From assembly GCA_902595885.1 (NCBI GenBank), contig CACJRQ010000001.1, forward strand, positions 124,001 to 188,000: a stretch of 64,000 nucleotides of DNA, written 5' to 3'. The position numbers and the translations under genes are program-made. A model generated the notes under the pieces. That model was not told the origin of the DNA, did not search any database, and saw only the letters and a list, made by a program, of their open reading frames with translations. This DNA is from an uncultured Pelagibacteraceae bacterium (GTDB taxonomy: Bacteria > Pseudomonadota > Alphaproteobacteria > Pelagibacterales > Pelagibacteraceae). This document shows positions 27,286 to 37,285 of the stretch, piece by piece (position 1 is the first letter of the stretch; every line of letters begins with the position of its first letter).

Positions 27286-28971
27286 ATGTTCCTAAAATTT
27301 CTAAAATTAGTACTATTAATATTCATATCTTATCAGACACCTTTGTATTCTAAAAGTGCTACTTTTAATGATTTCAACTCAAGAGATTTATCAAATTATT
27401 TTTCTGGAATTGTTGCATTTGAAAATCGAGATAATTCTGAAGCTTTAAAATTTTTTAACTTAACCAAAGTATTAATTAACAAACATGACAGTTATTTAAA
27501 AAGATATGTTAACTCTTTAGTTTTAGATAACAAAGTACCTCAAGCAATTAATGTATTAAATAATAATGCAAACAAATCTAATTCAGATTTTTATGATGCT
27601 TATATAATTTTAATAATTGATAGTTTAAAAAAAAATAACCTTAAAAAGGCTGATGAATATTTAACACAAAGTTTAAAATTTCAAGATGAAGATAGGATAA
27701 ACCTAGTTATATTTGAAACTTTAAAACAGTACATTTATACATTTAAAAACAAAAAAATATTAGACAACAAAAAAAATTTTGGGAACCTGTCTCTTATAGC
27801 TGAGACATTCCAAAGATGTTATATTGAAGATAAAAGAACCTCATCATTTTTTCTTAATTTAATAAATAATCAACAAGGTGATTATTCAAGATACATTTTC
27901 TTTTATCTTAATCATTTAATTGACAACGATAAATTAAATGAAGCAAGATTAGTTGTTGAACAAATTGATTATATAAATTCAACACTTTTACTTTCACAAA
28001 GTAAAAGTTGGGTAGACAAAGAAAAATTCGATGATTTTGGAAAAATTTTTTCATGCAAAGATCATAATGATCTTGTAAGTGAGTTTTTATTTTTAATCTC
28101 TAATCTTTATTCTTCTCAGGATAATTTTGAAAAATCAAATTTTTATTTAAATTTGTCAAACTATTTAAATCCTAAGTTTGAATTTAATTTGTCATTAGTT
28201 GCAGAAAATTTTTATCTTAATGATGAATTTGATAAAGTACAAAGAATTTTAAAAAACTTTAAAAAAGAAGATGAATTTTATTATTGGTTTAGATTAAAAA
28301 AAGAAGCTCAAATAATAATTCAAGAGCAGGATTATGAAAATGGAATTAAATACATAGATTCAAAATTTAATAAAATTGAAAATCCAAATATAAAAATGAT
28401 TTTTGATTTAGCTAATTTTTATAAGAATTCTAAAAATTATGAAAAAGCAATAGATCGTTATACGGAAATTATTTTAACACTGGATGACAATTCACTTATT
28501 AAATCAGATGTATTGTATCGTAGAGGTGGTAGCTATGAAAGAATGGGTTATTATGAAAAGTCAGATGAAGATTTATTGCATGCGCTTAAAATTGATCCTA
28601 GTGATGCATATATTTTGAATTACCTTGCTTACTCTTGGTTAGAACGTGATTATAAAATTAATGAAGCAATGGATATGTTGAAAACAGCATATGATTTAAA
28701 AAGCAATGATCCATATATTATTGATTCAATTGGATGGGCTTATTTTTTAATAGAGGATTATGTAGAAGCTGAAAAGTATTTAAAAAGAGCTGTAGAATTA
28801 ATGCCAGATGACCCAATCGTGAATGATCATTATGGAGACATTTTATGGAAATTAAATCGAAAAATTCAAGCAAGATATTTTTGGAACAACGTATTAAGTT
28901 TTGATGACACCGAAGATGATATGATAGAAAAAATCAATATTAAAGTAATTGAGGGTCTCAAAAATTCCTAA
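27286..28971 (+). CDS. Tetratricopeptide-repeat protein with signal peptide
   Basis: This 561-residue protein has an N-terminal hydrophobic segment ending near TPLYSKSA, likely a signal peptide or lipoprotein-free export signal. It is followed by helical repeats. Clear TPR units occur from about residue 385: KNYEKAIDRYTEIILT, DVLYRRGGSYERMGYYEKSDEDL, DAYILNYLAYSWLERDYKINE, DPYIIDSIGWAYFLIEDYVEAE and DPIVNDHYGDILWKLNR. The N-terminal half has degenerate repeats. The same kind of TPR protein precedes ispE in other alphaproteobacteria. A scaffold role at the periplasmic side is inferred; no enzyme activity is expected. Confidence 0.88.
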   Translation: MFLKFLKLVLLIFISYQTPLYSKSATFNDFNSRDLSNYFSGIVAFENRDNSEALKFFNLTKVLINKHDSYLKRYVNSLVLDNKVPQAINVLNNNANKSNSDFYDAYIILIIDSLKKNNLKKADEYLTQSLKFQDEDRINLVIFETLKQYIYTFKNKKILDNKKNFGNLSLIAETFQRCYIEDKRTSSFFLNLINNQQGDYSRYIFFYLNHLIDNDKLNEARLVVEQIDYINSTLLLSQSKSWVDKEKFDDFGKIFSCKDHNDLVSEFLFLISNLYSSQDNFEKSNFYLNLSNYLNPKFEFNLSLVAENFYLNDEFDKVQRILKNFKKEDEFYYWFRLKKEAQIIIQEQDYENGIKYIDSKFNKIENPNIKMIFDLANFYKNSKNYEKAIDRYTEIILTLDDNSLIKSDVLYRRGGSYERMGYYEKSDEDLLHALKIDPSDAYILNYLAYSWLERDYKINEAMDMLKTAYDLKSNDPYIIDSIGWAYFLIEDYVEAEKYLKRAVELMPDDPIVNDHYGDILWKLNRKIQARYFWNNVLSFDDTEDDMIEKINIKVIEGLKNS

Positions 28972-29817
28972 ATGAAAATTAATACAATTAAATCTAATGC
29001 AAAGTTAAATTTAGCATTAAATATCACTGGAAAGAAAAAGTTTTTACATAAAATTGAAAGTATAATTGGTTTCATAGATTTACATGATCTTATTTCAATC
29101 AATCAACATAATGGAAAAAAACATCATATTTCTTTTTATGGAAAGTTTTCTAAAAATATTGGAAAAAAAAATACTGTTCAAAAATTATTTCAAATACTAG
29201 ATAAAGAAAATTTATTAAAAAATAAAAAATTTAAAGTTAAAATTAAAAAATTAATCCCTCAAGAAGCTGGGTTGGGTGGGGGATCGATGAACGCAGCTAG
29301 CGTGTTTAATTATCTGGTTAAAAAAAAAATTATTAATCCTAATCATCAAAAAACTCGAAGTATCTGTGACTGGGTTGGTTCTGATGTTATTCTGGGAACC
29401 ATTTCATCCAGCTGTGTGTTGTCATCAAGTGGTAGAATAAAAAAGATTTATAATACTCCAAAATATTACTCTACTTTAGTAAAGCCTGATTTTGGGTGCT
29501 CAACTAAAAAAATATACTCAGCTGTTCGAAAGTATACAAAATCAAAATATAACAAACCTAAAAAAAACATGTTTGGAGTAAAATATTTGATTGATCAACA
29601 AAATGCCCTTGAAACAATAGCACTTAAAAAATATCCAAAACTTAAAAAAATAAAGTTGTTCTTAGAAAGTACAAATAATCCATTGTTTGTAAGAATGACT
29701 GGTTCAGGATCAACAATTGTTGCCTATTATAATTCATTAAAGAGTTGTAAATTGGCAAAAGCTAAATTTAAAAGAAAATATAAAAATTATTGGTGTGTTA
29801 CAGCAAAAACTATATGA
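28972..29817 (+). CDS. ispE: 4-diphosphocytidyl-2-C-methyl-D-erythritol kinase
   Basis: IspE phosphorylates CDP-ME in the MEP isoprenoid pathway. The 281-residue GHMP kinase starts with KSNAKLNLALNITGKK. It has the phosphate-binding loop PQEAGLGGGSMNAASVF and the third motif VRMTGSGSTIVAYY. The catalytic aspartate lies in SICDWVGSDVILG. It begins one base after the TPR gene stop codon, so the two form an operon. With ispH this makes two MEP enzymes in the window; they feed the carotenoid genes and ubiquinone. Confidence 0.95.
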   Translation: MKINTIKSNAKLNLALNITGKKKFLHKIESIIGFIDLHDLISINQHNGKKHHISFYGKFSKNIGKKNTVQKLFQILDKENLLKNKKFKVKIKKLIPQEAGLGGGSMNAASVFNYLVKKKIINPNHQKTRSICDWVGSDVILGTISSSCVLSSSGRIKKIYNTPKYYSTLVKPDFGCSTKKIYSAVRKYTKSKYNKPKKNMFGVKYLIDQQNALETIALKKYPKLKKIKLFLESTNNPLFVRMTGSGSTIVAYYNSLKSCKLAKAKFKRKYKNYWCVTAKTI

Positions 29818-29850
29818 ATTTTATATTTTTATGTTATAGGAAGCTAGTAT

Positions 29851-29924
29851 TGGGGCGTAGCCAAGCGGTAAGGCACGGGTTTTTGGTACCTGCATCCTAG
29901 GTTCGAATCCTAGCGCCCCAGCCA
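29851..29924 (+). tRNA. tRNA-Gln (anticodon UUG)
   Basis: The 74-base sequence folds fully. Acceptor stem TGGGGCG pairs with CGCCCCA, the D stem is GCC/GGC, and the anticodon stem CGGGT/ACCTG closes the loop TTTTGGT with anticodon TTG. A four-base variable region and T stem CTAGG/CCTAG around TTCGAAT follow. The discriminator is G and CCA is encoded in the DNA (29922-29924). It lies 33 bases after ispE and only three bases before the ATG of the CCA-adding enzyme gene. Confidence 0.97.
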
Positions 29925-29927
29925 TTT

Positions 29928-31202
29928 ATGAAAAATTTTTTAGATAAATTTTTTTCCAGATCAAAAAATCTTGATTATATAAGTCAAAATTTAAAACAAA
30001 TTACTTTAACAACACCAGCAAATAAAATTTTTGAAGCAATAAATAATTTTTCAGAGAAAAGTGAAATCAGATATGTGGGTGGGTGTGTAAGAAAAGTGAT
30101 AAAAAAAGAAAATGTTGATGATATTGACCTAGCAACAAATTTAACTCCCCTGGAAGTTTGTGAGGCTCTTAAAAACAAACAAATAAGTTATTACGAAACG
30201 GGAATTGAACACGGAACTATAACCGCAATAGTTGATGAATATAAATATGAAATTACTTCTTTAAGGAAAGACGTCTCAACTGATGGAAGGCATGCTGAAG
30301 TAGAATTCTCTTTAGATTGGAAGGAAGATGCCTCTAGAAGGGATTTTACTATCAATTCAATTTATGCAGATAGTGAGGGTAATTTATTTGATCCATTTAA
30401 CGGTAAAAAAGATTTGGAGGAGGGTTATATTAATTTTATTGGCAATGTGGAAAAAAGAATTCAAGAGGATTATTTACGTATTTTGAGGTATTTAAGATTT
30501 TATTTAAATTACTCAAATCATAAGCACCAGCCAGAAATATTAAAAAACATAAAAAAAAATATTGATGGAATTTCAAATATATCATCTGAAAGATTAATCG
30601 ATGAACTAAAAAAAATAACTAGTTCAAATGGATTTTTAAAACTCTTCAAAGATAAAGAAAGTTTAGAACTCATAGAAATAATTTTCCCTCAATTAAAGAA
30701 TATTAAAAATTTTAAAAAACAAAATTCTTATGCTGCAGAGAATTTTTTAAAAATTGACTTTATATTCTTAATTGCGCTTTTAGTGATTGATGGGACTGAT
30801 AATGCAGATTATTTTTTTTATAAATTTAAAATATCTAACAAAGATAAGAAAAGACTAAAATTGATAGATCTTTTTTATAGAGAAAAAGTAACTATAAACA
30901 ATTTTACAGAGAAAAATTTGAATAAATTGTTTTATTTTAATGGGCGACAAGCTGTAATAGATATAATTAATTTTAAAATTTTTACGTCAAACAAAGTAGA
31001 GAAAAAACTAATCAAACTATTAGATACTTATAAAAAGAAAGTAATTCCAACTTTGCCAATTGGGGCCGATCTTCTAATGTCTAAATTTCAAATTCCAGAG
31101 GGTAAAACTTTAGGTAATAAATTAAAAAAGATAGAAGAAATTTGGGTTCAAAACGGATTTCAAATTTCAGATAAGCAAGTACAGCAAATAGTTAAAAGTT
31201 AA
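29928..31202 (+). CDS. cca: CCA tRNA nucleotidyltransferase / poly(A) polymerase family
   Basis: This class II nucleotidyltransferase adds or repairs the CCA end of tRNA. The 424 residues include the catalytic motif [20 protein letters not shown] with the DxD carboxylates, the template motif [23 protein letters not shown], and the [20 protein letters not shown] equivalent ([17 protein letters not shown]). These distinguish it from HD-type or pcnB enzymes only partly, as alphaproteobacteria usually have one multi-purpose copy. The start follows the tRNA-Gln CCA end by three bases. The stop overlaps greA by four bases on the opposite strand. Confidence 0.92.
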   Translation: MKNFLDKFFSRSKNLDYISQNLKQITLTTPANKIFEAINNFSEKSEIRYVGGCVRKVIKKENVDDIDLATNLTPLEVCEALKNKQISYYETGIEHGTITAIVDEYKYEITSLRKDVSTDGRHAEVEFSLDWKEDASRRDFTINSIYADSEGNLFDPFNGKKDLEEGYINFIGNVEKRIQEDYLRILRYLRFYLNYSNHKHQPEILKNIKKNIDGISNISSERLIDELKKITSSNGFLKLFKDKESLELIEIIFPQLKNIKNFKKQNSYAAENFLKIDFIFLIALLVIDGTDNADYFFYKFKISNKDKKRLKLIDLFYREKVTINNFTEKNLNKLFYFNGRQAVIDIINFKIFTSNKVEKKLIKLLDTYKKKVIPTLPIGADLLMSKFQIPEGKTLGNKLKKIEEIWVQNGFQISDKQVQQIVKS

Positions 31203-31675
31203 ATATATTTAACGTCTTTAATTTCAAAATTTTTTACACCAGAGGGTGTATTTATTTCAACTAAATCACTTTTATTTTTTCCAATCAAACCTTTGCCAAT
31301 TGGTGATTGAAAGAAAATTAGTTTTTGTTTTAAATCCGCCTCATCTCTTCCAACAATTTTATAATTAATTTTTTCACCAGTATCTAAATCTTCTAAATAA
31401 ACTGTAGATCCAAAAATTACTTTTCCTTCATTGTTTAGTTTTGTAACGTCAATAACATTTGCTCTTGCAATTATGTCGTTAATTTCGGTTATTCTTCCTT
31501 CGTTATGAGACTGTTCTTCTTTAGCTGCATGATATTCAGCATTTTCTTTAAGATCTCCATGGGATCTCGCTTCAGCAATTGCAGCTACTATCTCAGGTCT
31601 TTTTTTTTCTTTTAAAAAAACTAATTCTTCCTTTAGTTTATTTAATCCGTTTAATGTTATTGGCTCTTTATCCAT
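31199..31675 (-). CDS. greA: Transcription elongation factor GreA
   Basis: GreA rescues backtracked RNA polymerase by stimulating transcript cleavage. I start at the ATG 31673-31675 ([18 protein letters not shown]), giving 158 residues; the track start lies inside hemF. The N-terminal coiled coil with its acidic tip is [20 protein letters not shown], where the D-L-K-E-N-A-E-Y signature is diagnostic. The C-terminal FKBP-like domain holds [15 protein letters not shown]. It follows hemF by four bases and its stop shares TTAA with the cca stop. Confidence 0.97.
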   Translation of the reverse strand: MDKEPITLNGLNKLKEELVFLKEKKRPEIVAAIAEARSHGDLKENAEYHAAKEEQSHNEGRITEINDIIARANVIDVTKLNNEGKVIFGSTVYLEDLDTGEKINYKIVGRDEADLKQKLIFFQSPIGKGLIGKNKSDLVEINTPSGVKNFEIKDVKYI

Positions 31676-31679
31676 TTTT

Positions 31680-32507
31680 TTATTTCCATTTTGCAATCGG
31701 AGGTAATGACATCAAAATTCCTTCAACATTACCACCAGTTTGTAGCCCAAATTTTGTTCCTCTATCATAGAGCAAATTAAATTCAGCGTATCGACCTCTT
31801 TTAATATACTGAAACTCTTTATCTTTTAAAGTCCATTTTCTTTTTAATTTTTTTTTAATTATTTCATTAAATAGCATTTGAAATGTAACACCAACATCTC
31901 TGACAAATTTAAAGTCATTTTCAAAATTATCATTTTTATAGTCAAAAAATATTCCACCTATACCTCTGGCTTCTTTTCTGTGAGGTAGATAAAAATATTC
32001 ATCACACCACTTTTTATATTTTTTATAATAATTTTTATTATGTCTATCGCACATTGCTTTTAATATTTTATGAAAGTTTTTCTTCTCTTTTTCATCTTTT
32101 ATTGCTGGGGTTACATCCATACCTCCACCAAACCAATTCTTTGTTGTACAAATAAATCTGGTATTAAAATGCATTGCAGGAATATGGGGATTTTGCATGT
32201 GCATAACTATTGAAATTCCTGATGCCCAAAATCTAGGATCTTTACTTGCGCCTGGTATATTCTTTTGAAATTGCTTAGGAAATTTTCCATAAACTTTTGA
32301 AAAATTTACTCCTACTTTTTCAAAAATTTTTCCATTTTTAAGAATTCTATATTCACCACCACCCTCATCTTTTTTATTGTTTCTTTTCCAAGAAGTTGAT
32401 TCAAAATTTACTTTATTTTTTTCAATTTTTAAAATGTCGTCGCATATTGCATTTTGCAATAGCTTAAACCAGTTATTTGCTAGGTCTTTTTTGATTGAAA
32501 TATCCAT
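31680..32507 (-). CDS. hemF: Oxygen-dependent coproporphyrinogen III oxidase
   Basis: HemF decarboxylates coproporphyrinogen III to protoporphyrinogen IX using O2, in heme synthesis. The 275-residue protein has the conserved [17 protein letters not shown] region, [26 protein letters not shown] and [20 protein letters not shown]. Its aerobic mechanism fits an obligately aerobic lifestyle with the aa3 oxidase in this window. It is flanked by trmL upstream (one base gap) and greA downstream. Confidence 0.97.
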   Translation of the reverse strand: MDISIKKDLANNWFKLLQNAICDDILKIEKNKVNFESTSWKRNNKKDEGGGEYRILKNGKIFEKVGVNFSKVYGKFPKQFQKNIPGASKDPRFWASGISIVMHMQNPHIPAMHFNTRFICTTKNWFGGGMDVTPAIKDEKEKKNFHKILKAMCDRHNKNYYKKYKKWCDEYFYLPHRKEARGIGGIFFDYKNDNFENDFKFVRDVGVTFQMLFNEIIKKKLKRKWTLKDKEFQYIKRGRYAEFNLLYDRGTKFGLQTGGNVEGILMSLPPIAKWK

Positions 32508-32508
32508 T

Positions 32509-32982
32509 TTATATTAATTCTATTTGACGCAAACTTTCTGCCAAAACAATGGCAACTGACGATGCAATATTAAGAGATCTTACTTGGTTATTCATTGGTA
32601 TTTTTAAACGATTTTTAATTATTTTATGAACCTCTTCGGGTACTCCAGCACTTTCTCTTCCAAACAAAATAGTATCATCAGGCTTAAATTTAAATTTAGT
32701 ATAATTTATTGAACCCTTAGTTGTCATTAATACTATTCTCTGTTTTTTCTTTGCCTCAAAAAATTTTTCCGAACTTTGATAAAACTCTATTTGACTATAG
32801 TCCATATAGTCCATAACCACTCTTTTAAAGCGTTTGTCTGATAATAGAAAGCCACATGGTTCAATTATTTCTAGTTTAGCACCCAAACAAGCACAGGTTC
32901 TAATAATTGCAGCAGTATTCTGAGGTATATCAGGCTCATACAAAGCTATTTTGGGTCCTAAAATTGTTGAATTCTGTGTCAT
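32509..32982 (-). CDS. trmL: tRNA (cytidine/uridine-34-2'-O)-methyltransferase
   Basis: TrmL methylates the ribose of the wobble base in certain leucine tRNAs. The 157-residue SPOUT protein begins with IALYEPDIPQNTAAIIRTCACLG, the TrmL signature. It has FGRESAGVPEEVHK and the C-terminal knot segment MNNQVRSLNIASSVAIVLAE. Length and motifs match closely. It is divergent from petA, with a 92-base gap containing a palindrome. Confidence 0.96.
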   Translation of the reverse strand: MTQNSTILGPKIALYEPDIPQNTAAIIRTCACLGAKLEIIEPCGFLLSDKRFKRVVMDYMDYSQIEFYQSSEKFFEAKKKQRIVLMTTKGSINYTKFKFKPDDTILFGRESAGVPEEVHKIIKNRLKIPMNNQVRSLNIASSVAIVLAESLRQIELI

Positions 32983-33012
32983 TCTTTCAGTAGTAAAATA
33001 ATTATTTTATAT

Positions 33013-33028
33013 TATATGAATTCGTATA
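33013..33028. promoter_or_regulatory. 16-base near-perfect palindrome between trmL and petA
   Basis: TATATGAATTCGTATA is an inverted repeat with a single mismatched pair (T/G at positions 5 and 12). It is centred in the 92-base gap between the divergent trmL and petABC genes. It could be an operator controlling one or both. AT-rich DNA produces such patterns by chance fairly often, so support is limited. Confidence 0.3.
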
Positions 33029-33074
33029 TTAACTATTTTAAATCAAAAAGAGATAATAATAAAAGCTACTAAAA

Positions 33075-33584
33075 GTGTCTGAAAAAAAAACAAAAAGAAG
33101 AGATTTTTTATTTACAGCTACCACAGCTGTAGGTGCTGTTGGTGCCGCAGCAGTAGTGTGGCCAATGATAGATCAAATGAATCCAGATGCTTCCGTTAAA
33201 GCATTGGCTAGTACAGAGGTTGATGTAAGTTCATTAACACCTGGAAATACATTGACTGTTTTATGGAGAGGTAAACCAGTATTTATAAGAAGAAGAACTC
33301 AAGAAGAAATTGATGAGGCAAGAAAAGTTAAAATGGAAGATTTAATTCATCCAGAAAAAGATGAAGATAGAGCAAAAAACCCCGAGTGGCTTGTTATGTT
33401 AGGTGTATGCACCCATCTTGGATGTGTACCTCTAAATGATAAAGGTGATTATAATGGTTGGTTCTGTCCATGTCATGGATCTCATTACGATACTTCTGGA
33501 AGAATAAGAAAAGGACCGGCACCTTGGAATATGGAAGTGCCTAAATATGAATTCGTTGATGCAAACACAATTAAAATTGGATAA
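33075..33584 (+). CDS. petA: Ubiquinol-cytochrome c reductase iron-sulphur (Rieske) subunit
   Basis: The Rieske protein passes electrons from ubiquinol to cytochrome c1. The 169-residue protein starts at GTG and carries a twin-arginine-like N-terminus ([11 protein letters not shown]) ahead of its single membrane anchor. The 2Fe-2S ligands are in [10 protein letters not shown] and [11 protein letters not shown] (C-x-H and C-x-x-H) with the two structural cysteines. The Tat export route is inferred from the RR-x-F-L pattern. It is the first gene of petABC and precedes petB by six bases. Confidence 0.97.
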   Translation: MSEKKTKRRDFLFTATTAVGAVGAAAVVWPMIDQMNPDASVKALASTEVDVSSLTPGNTLTVLWRGKPVFIRRRTQEEIDEARKVKMEDLIHPEKDEDRAKNPEWLVMLGVCTHLGCVPLNDKGDYNGWFCPCHGSHYDTSGRIRKGPAPWNMEVPKYEFVDANTIKIG

Positions 33585-33590
33585 AGAAAA

Positions 33591-34853
33591 ATGAGTGACC
33601 ATGATTACAGACCAAAATCGAAGGTAGGACAATGGTTTAATGATCGATTGCCACTATTAACTCTTGCAAATCATTTAACAGATTATCCAACTCCTAAAAA
33701 TTTAAATTATTGGTGGACATTTGGTGGAATTTTAACTTTTTGCTTAATCACTCAAATTGTTACCGGATTAACTCTTGCAATGCATTACATTGCTCATGCA
33801 GATATGGCTTTTGAAAGTGTTGAGCACATCATGCGTGATGTTAATTATGGTTGGTTAATTAGATACATTCATGCAAACGGCGCTTCAATGTTTTTTTTAG
33901 CTGTTTATATTCATATATTTAGATCATTATTCTACGGGTCTTATAAATCTCCAAGAGAAATAATATGGATTTTAGGAATAATAATATATTTATTAATGAT
34001 GGCTGCAGCCTTTATGGGTTATGTCTTGCCATGGGGTCAAATGAGTTTTTGGGGAGCAACAGTTATTACAAATTTATTTAGCGCTATTCCTCTGGTAGGA
34101 GAGGGAATAGTTACTTGGTTATGGGGTGGTTATTCAGTTGACAACCCTACGTTAACTAGATTTTTTACTTTGCATTATTTAATTCCATTTTTAATTTTAG
34201 GATTAGTTGTTTTACATATATGGGCTTTACATGTTCCTGGTAATAACAATCCAGTTGGAATAGATATAAAAAAACCATCTAAAGACACAGTACCTTTCCA
34301 TCCCTACATTGTAATTAAAGATGGTTTTGCTTTATTAATGTTCATGATTGTGTTTGCTTTCTTTGTATTTTACGCACCAAATATTTTAGGACATGCAGAC
34401 AATTATATAGAGGCCAACCCAATGGTAACACCTGCACACATTGTTCCTGAATGGTATCTGTTACCGTTTTATGCAATATTGAGATCTGTTCCTGATAAAT
34501 TGCTAGGAGTTGTGGCTATGTTATCTGCAATATTAATATTAGCAGTTTTACCTTGGTTAGATACTTCAAAAATAAGATCAGCAGTATTTAGACCTTTATA
34601 CAAACAATTTTACTGGATATTAGTTGCAGATGTTTTGATACTTGGTTATGTGGGTGCGATGCCAGCTGAAGGACTTTACTTGTTGATAGCACGAGTTGCA
34701 ACAGCGTATTATTTTTTACATTTTTTAGTTATTCTTCCTGTTTTAGGGTTTAAAGAAAAAACTTTACCAGTGCCTTTGAGTATTACTGAACCCGTTCTAG
34801 GTGGTTCACCAAATTTAGCTGCCGCCAGAAATAAAGAAAGTAAAATAGAATAA
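33591..34853 (+). CDS. petB: Cytochrome b of the bc1 complex
   Basis: Cytochrome b holds two b hemes and the two quinone sites. The 420-residue protein spans the membrane eight times. It shows [19 protein letters not shown], the quinol-oxidation loop [17 protein letters not shown], and the [18 protein letters not shown] motif (PEW). Paired histidines for the hemes are in [20 protein letters not shown] and [16 protein letters not shown]. It is the full-length bacterial type, not split b6/subunit IV. petC follows directly after one base. Confidence 0.98.
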   Translation: MSDHDYRPKSKVGQWFNDRLPLLTLANHLTDYPTPKNLNYWWTFGGILTFCLITQIVTGLTLAMHYIAHADMAFESVEHIMRDVNYGWLIRYIHANGASMFFLAVYIHIFRSLFYGSYKSPREIIWILGIIIYLLMMAAAFMGYVLPWGQMSFWGATVITNLFSAIPLVGEGIVTWLWGGYSVDNPTLTRFFTLHYLIPFLILGLVVLHIWALHVPGNNNPVGIDIKKPSKDTVPFHPYIVIKDGFALLMFMIVFAFFVFYAPNILGHADNYIEANPMVTPAHIVPEWYLLPFYAILRSVPDKLLGVVAMLSAILILAVLPWLDTSKIRSAVFRPLYKQFYWILVADVLILGYVGAMPAEGLYLLIARVATAYYFLHFLVILPVLGFKEKTLPVPLSITEPVLGGSPNLAAARNKESKIE

Positions 34854-34854
34854 G

Positions 34855-35634
34855 GTGAAAAGTTTATTTAAATTATTTTCTATAATAATCATAATTATTG
34901 CTTCAAATTCATATTCTTCTGCTGCTGAAAAAGTAGAATATTTAAAAACTGATTGGAGCTTTAAAGGTCTATTTGGAAAATTTGATAGAGCTTCTCTTCA
35001 AAGAGGTTATCAAGTTTATACTGAAGTATGTGCTTCATGTCATTCGATGAAGTATTTAAGTTATAGAAATTTAGCAGAGCCAGGTGGGCCAGAATTCTCT
35101 GAAGTTCAAGCCAAAGCTATAGCAGCCTCATTTGAAGTAACCGATGGCCCAAATTCTGATGGGGAAATGTTTACAAGGCCAGGTAAATTATCTGATAAAT
35201 TTGTAATGCCGTACGATAATGTAAAAGCAGCTCAAGCTGCAAATGGTGGTGCGTATCCTCCTGATATGTCTGTTTTGGTAAAAGCAAGAGGAGGTGGTGT
35301 TGACTATATCTATTCTTTATTACAAGGATATGATGAAGCCCCTAGTAACGTATCTTTAGATGATGGAGTTTATTACAACAAATATATGTATGGTAATAAA
35401 ATCAGAATGGCTGCTCCATTATCAGATGGATTAGTAGAGTATGGTGATGGAACTAAAGCTACTGTTGAACAAATGTCAAAAGATGTAACGACTTTTTTAA
35501 TGTGGTCTGCTGAACCTCATTTAGAAGCTCGACATCAAATGGGCTTTAAAGCAATTGTGTATTTGATTATTCTGACAATATTAGTTTACTTCAGCATGAA
35601 AAAGTTATGGTCACGTATTGAATCTGAAGTTTAA
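34855..35634 (+). CDS. petC: Cytochrome c1
   Basis: Cytochrome c1 transfers electrons from the Rieske centre to soluble cytochrome c. The gene starts with GTG at 34855. The 259-residue protein has a signal peptide (LFSIIIIIIASNSYSSAA), the heme site CASCHSMKYLSYRNLA (CxxCH), the axial methionine in KIRMAAPLSDG, and a C-terminal membrane anchor (AIVYLIILTILVYFSMKKLW). Its last 24 bases overlap the end of ychF on the opposite strand. Confidence 0.97.
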   Translation: MKSLFKLFSIIIIIIASNSYSSAAEKVEYLKTDWSFKGLFGKFDRASLQRGYQVYTEVCASCHSMKYLSYRNLAEPGGPEFSEVQAKAIAASFEVTDGPNSDGEMFTRPGKLSDKFVMPYDNVKAAQAANGGAYPPDMSVLVKARGGGVDYIYSLLQGYDEAPSNVSLDDGVYYNKYMYGNKIRMAAPLSDGLVEYGDGTKATVEQMSKDVTTFLMWSAEPHLEARHQMGFKAIVYLIILTILVYFSMKKLWSRIESEV

Positions 35635-36684
35635 TACATCTCCATCTTTCACAATATAATCTTTACCTTCTAATCTCATTTTTCCGTTAGCTTTAGAATT
35701 TACCCATCCATCATTAGCTATGAAATCTTCATAAGATATAGTTTCAGCTCTAATAAAACCTTTTTCAAAATCAGTATGAATTTCTCCTGCTGCTTTAGGG
35801 GCAGTACAATTTTTTTGTATAGTCCAAGCCCTTGTTTCTTCAGGTCCAGATGTAAAATACGTATCAAGTTCTAATATTTTATAACCCTTTTGAATTAACA
35901 TACTCAGACCTGTTTCTTTTAAACCAATCATATCCATATAATTTTTTTTTTCGTCTTCTCCCAACTCATTTATTTGGTTTTCTATGTCTGCAGAAACTAT
36001 CAGAGTGTTATCTTTTTCAAATTTTTCGATGAAGTTTTTAGTATAATTGTTTCCATTTTGGATACTTTGTTCATCTACATTGCAAACAAAAATTTTTGGT
36101 TTAATTGATAACAAGCCACTTTGATTAAGTTGCTTTTTATCAAATTCAGATTTTAATATTGATATATCTTTATCATTATTAATGCAGTCTAATGCAATCT
36201 CCAAAATCTTAAGTTGATTTTCGTCTACATTTTTTTTATTATTTTTTTCAAGTCTTTTTTGGATAGACTCTAGGTCAGCCAACATCATCTCAGTTTCAAT
36301 GATCTCAAGATCTCTTATAGGATCAACGTCTGGATTAACGTTTTGAATATCGTCTGAGTCAAAGCATCTAATCATATGAATAACTGCATCAACTTCTCTT
36401 ATATGGGATAAAAATTTATTTCCTAAGCCTTCGCCTTTAGATGCCCCTTTCACAAGACCAGCTATATCTACAAATGAAATAGTTGTATTAATTGTTTTTT
36501 TTGATTTTGAAACTTTTGATAATTTGTTTAATCTTTCATCTGGAACAGGAACTACTCCAACATTAGGATCTATTGTACAAAAGGGAAAATTTGCAGCTTG
36601 AGCTTTGCTTGAGTTTGTAAGAGCGTTGAATAGGGTAGATTTACCCACATTAGGCAAACCAACAATACCGCATTTAAAACTCAT
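35611..36684 (-). CDS. ychF: Redox-regulated ATPase/GTPase YchF
   Basis: YchF (Ola1) is a ribosome-binding Obg-family P-loop NTPase that prefers ATP. The 357 residues include G1 GLPNVGKSTLFNALTNS, G3 DIAGLVKGASKGEGLGNKFL, and the TGS domain with TSGPEETRAWTIQKNCTAPKAAG and FEKGFIRAETI. The C-terminus KDGDVLNFRFN is typical. The NKxD motif is replaced, as in the family. It follows pth with a one-base overlap; pth-ychF neighbours are widely conserved. Confidence 0.98.
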   Translation of the reverse strand: MSFKCGIVGLPNVGKSTLFNALTNSSKAQAANFPFCTIDPNVGVVPVPDERLNKLSKVSKSKKTINTTISFVDIAGLVKGASKGEGLGNKFLSHIREVDAVIHMIRCFDSDDIQNVNPDVDPIRDLEIIETEMMLADLESIQKRLEKNNKKNVDENQLKILEIALDCINNDKDISILKSEFDKKQLNQSGLLSIKPKIFVCNVDEQSIQNGNNYTKNFIEKFEKDNTLIVSADIENQINELGEDEKKNYMDMIGLKETGLSMLIQKGYKILELDTYFTSGPEETRAWTIQKNCTAPKAAGEIHTDFEKGFIRAETISYEDFIANDGWVNSKANGKMRLEGKDYIVKDGDVLNFRFNT

Positions 36685-37244
36685 TATTTATTGTTTACAG
36701 TGCTAGAGAATAAATCTAATTTTTTATCCATTAGAATTGAAATAGAGTCTGTAATGTTGTTTGTAATTTTTTCTAAACTAGGTATTTCATCTTCATCAAA
36801 ATTTTGTAGAACAAAATCACTAACTTCCATATTATCTTTAGGTTTGCCAATTCCTATTCGTACTCTTGAATAATCTTTACCAATAAATTTATCTATAGAT
36901 GCAATACCATTATGACCTGCACTAGATCCACTAAATTTTGTTTTTATTTTCCCAAACTCTACATCTAGATCATCATGAAAAACAATTACGTTTTCTGCGT
37001 CTATTTTAAAATATTCAATTAATTCTCTTATACAAATTCCAGAATTATTCATAAAAGTTAAAGGTTTTATTGCATAAACTTTTTGGTCACCAATATTTCC
37101 AGTCGTAAGAAGTCCTTTAAATTTTGGTTTTTGTTTTGAAAGACCAAACTTTTTATTTATTGCGTCGATAATTTTGAAACCAATATTATGTCTATTGTTT
37201 TCACTGTCTGGGGTTGGATTACCTAATCCTACAAGTAGAAGCAT
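36684..37244 (-). CDS. pth: Peptidyl-tRNA hydrolase
   Basis: Pth frees tRNA from peptidyl-tRNA dropped by ribosomes. The 186-residue protein shows VGLGNPTPDSENNRHNIGF with the catalytic histidine, KPLTFMNNSGICI, VFHDDLDVEFGKIKTKFSGS with the catalytic aspartate, and SAGHNGIASIDKFIG. Length matches the bacterial norm. It lies between rplY and ychF in the same direction. Confidence 0.98.
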   Translation of the reverse strand: MLLLVGLGNPTPDSENNRHNIGFKIIDAINKKFGLSKQKPKFKGLLTTGNIGDQKVYAIKPLTFMNNSGICIRELIEYFKIDAENVIVFHDDLDVEFGKIKTKFSGSSAGHNGIASIDKFIGKDYSRVRIGIGKPKDNMEVSDFVLQNFDEDEIPSLEKITNNITDSISILMDKKLDLFSSTVNNK

Positions 37245-37285
37245 AAAATATTAATATTGGAGGATAAAATTCAAATTTAAATAAC

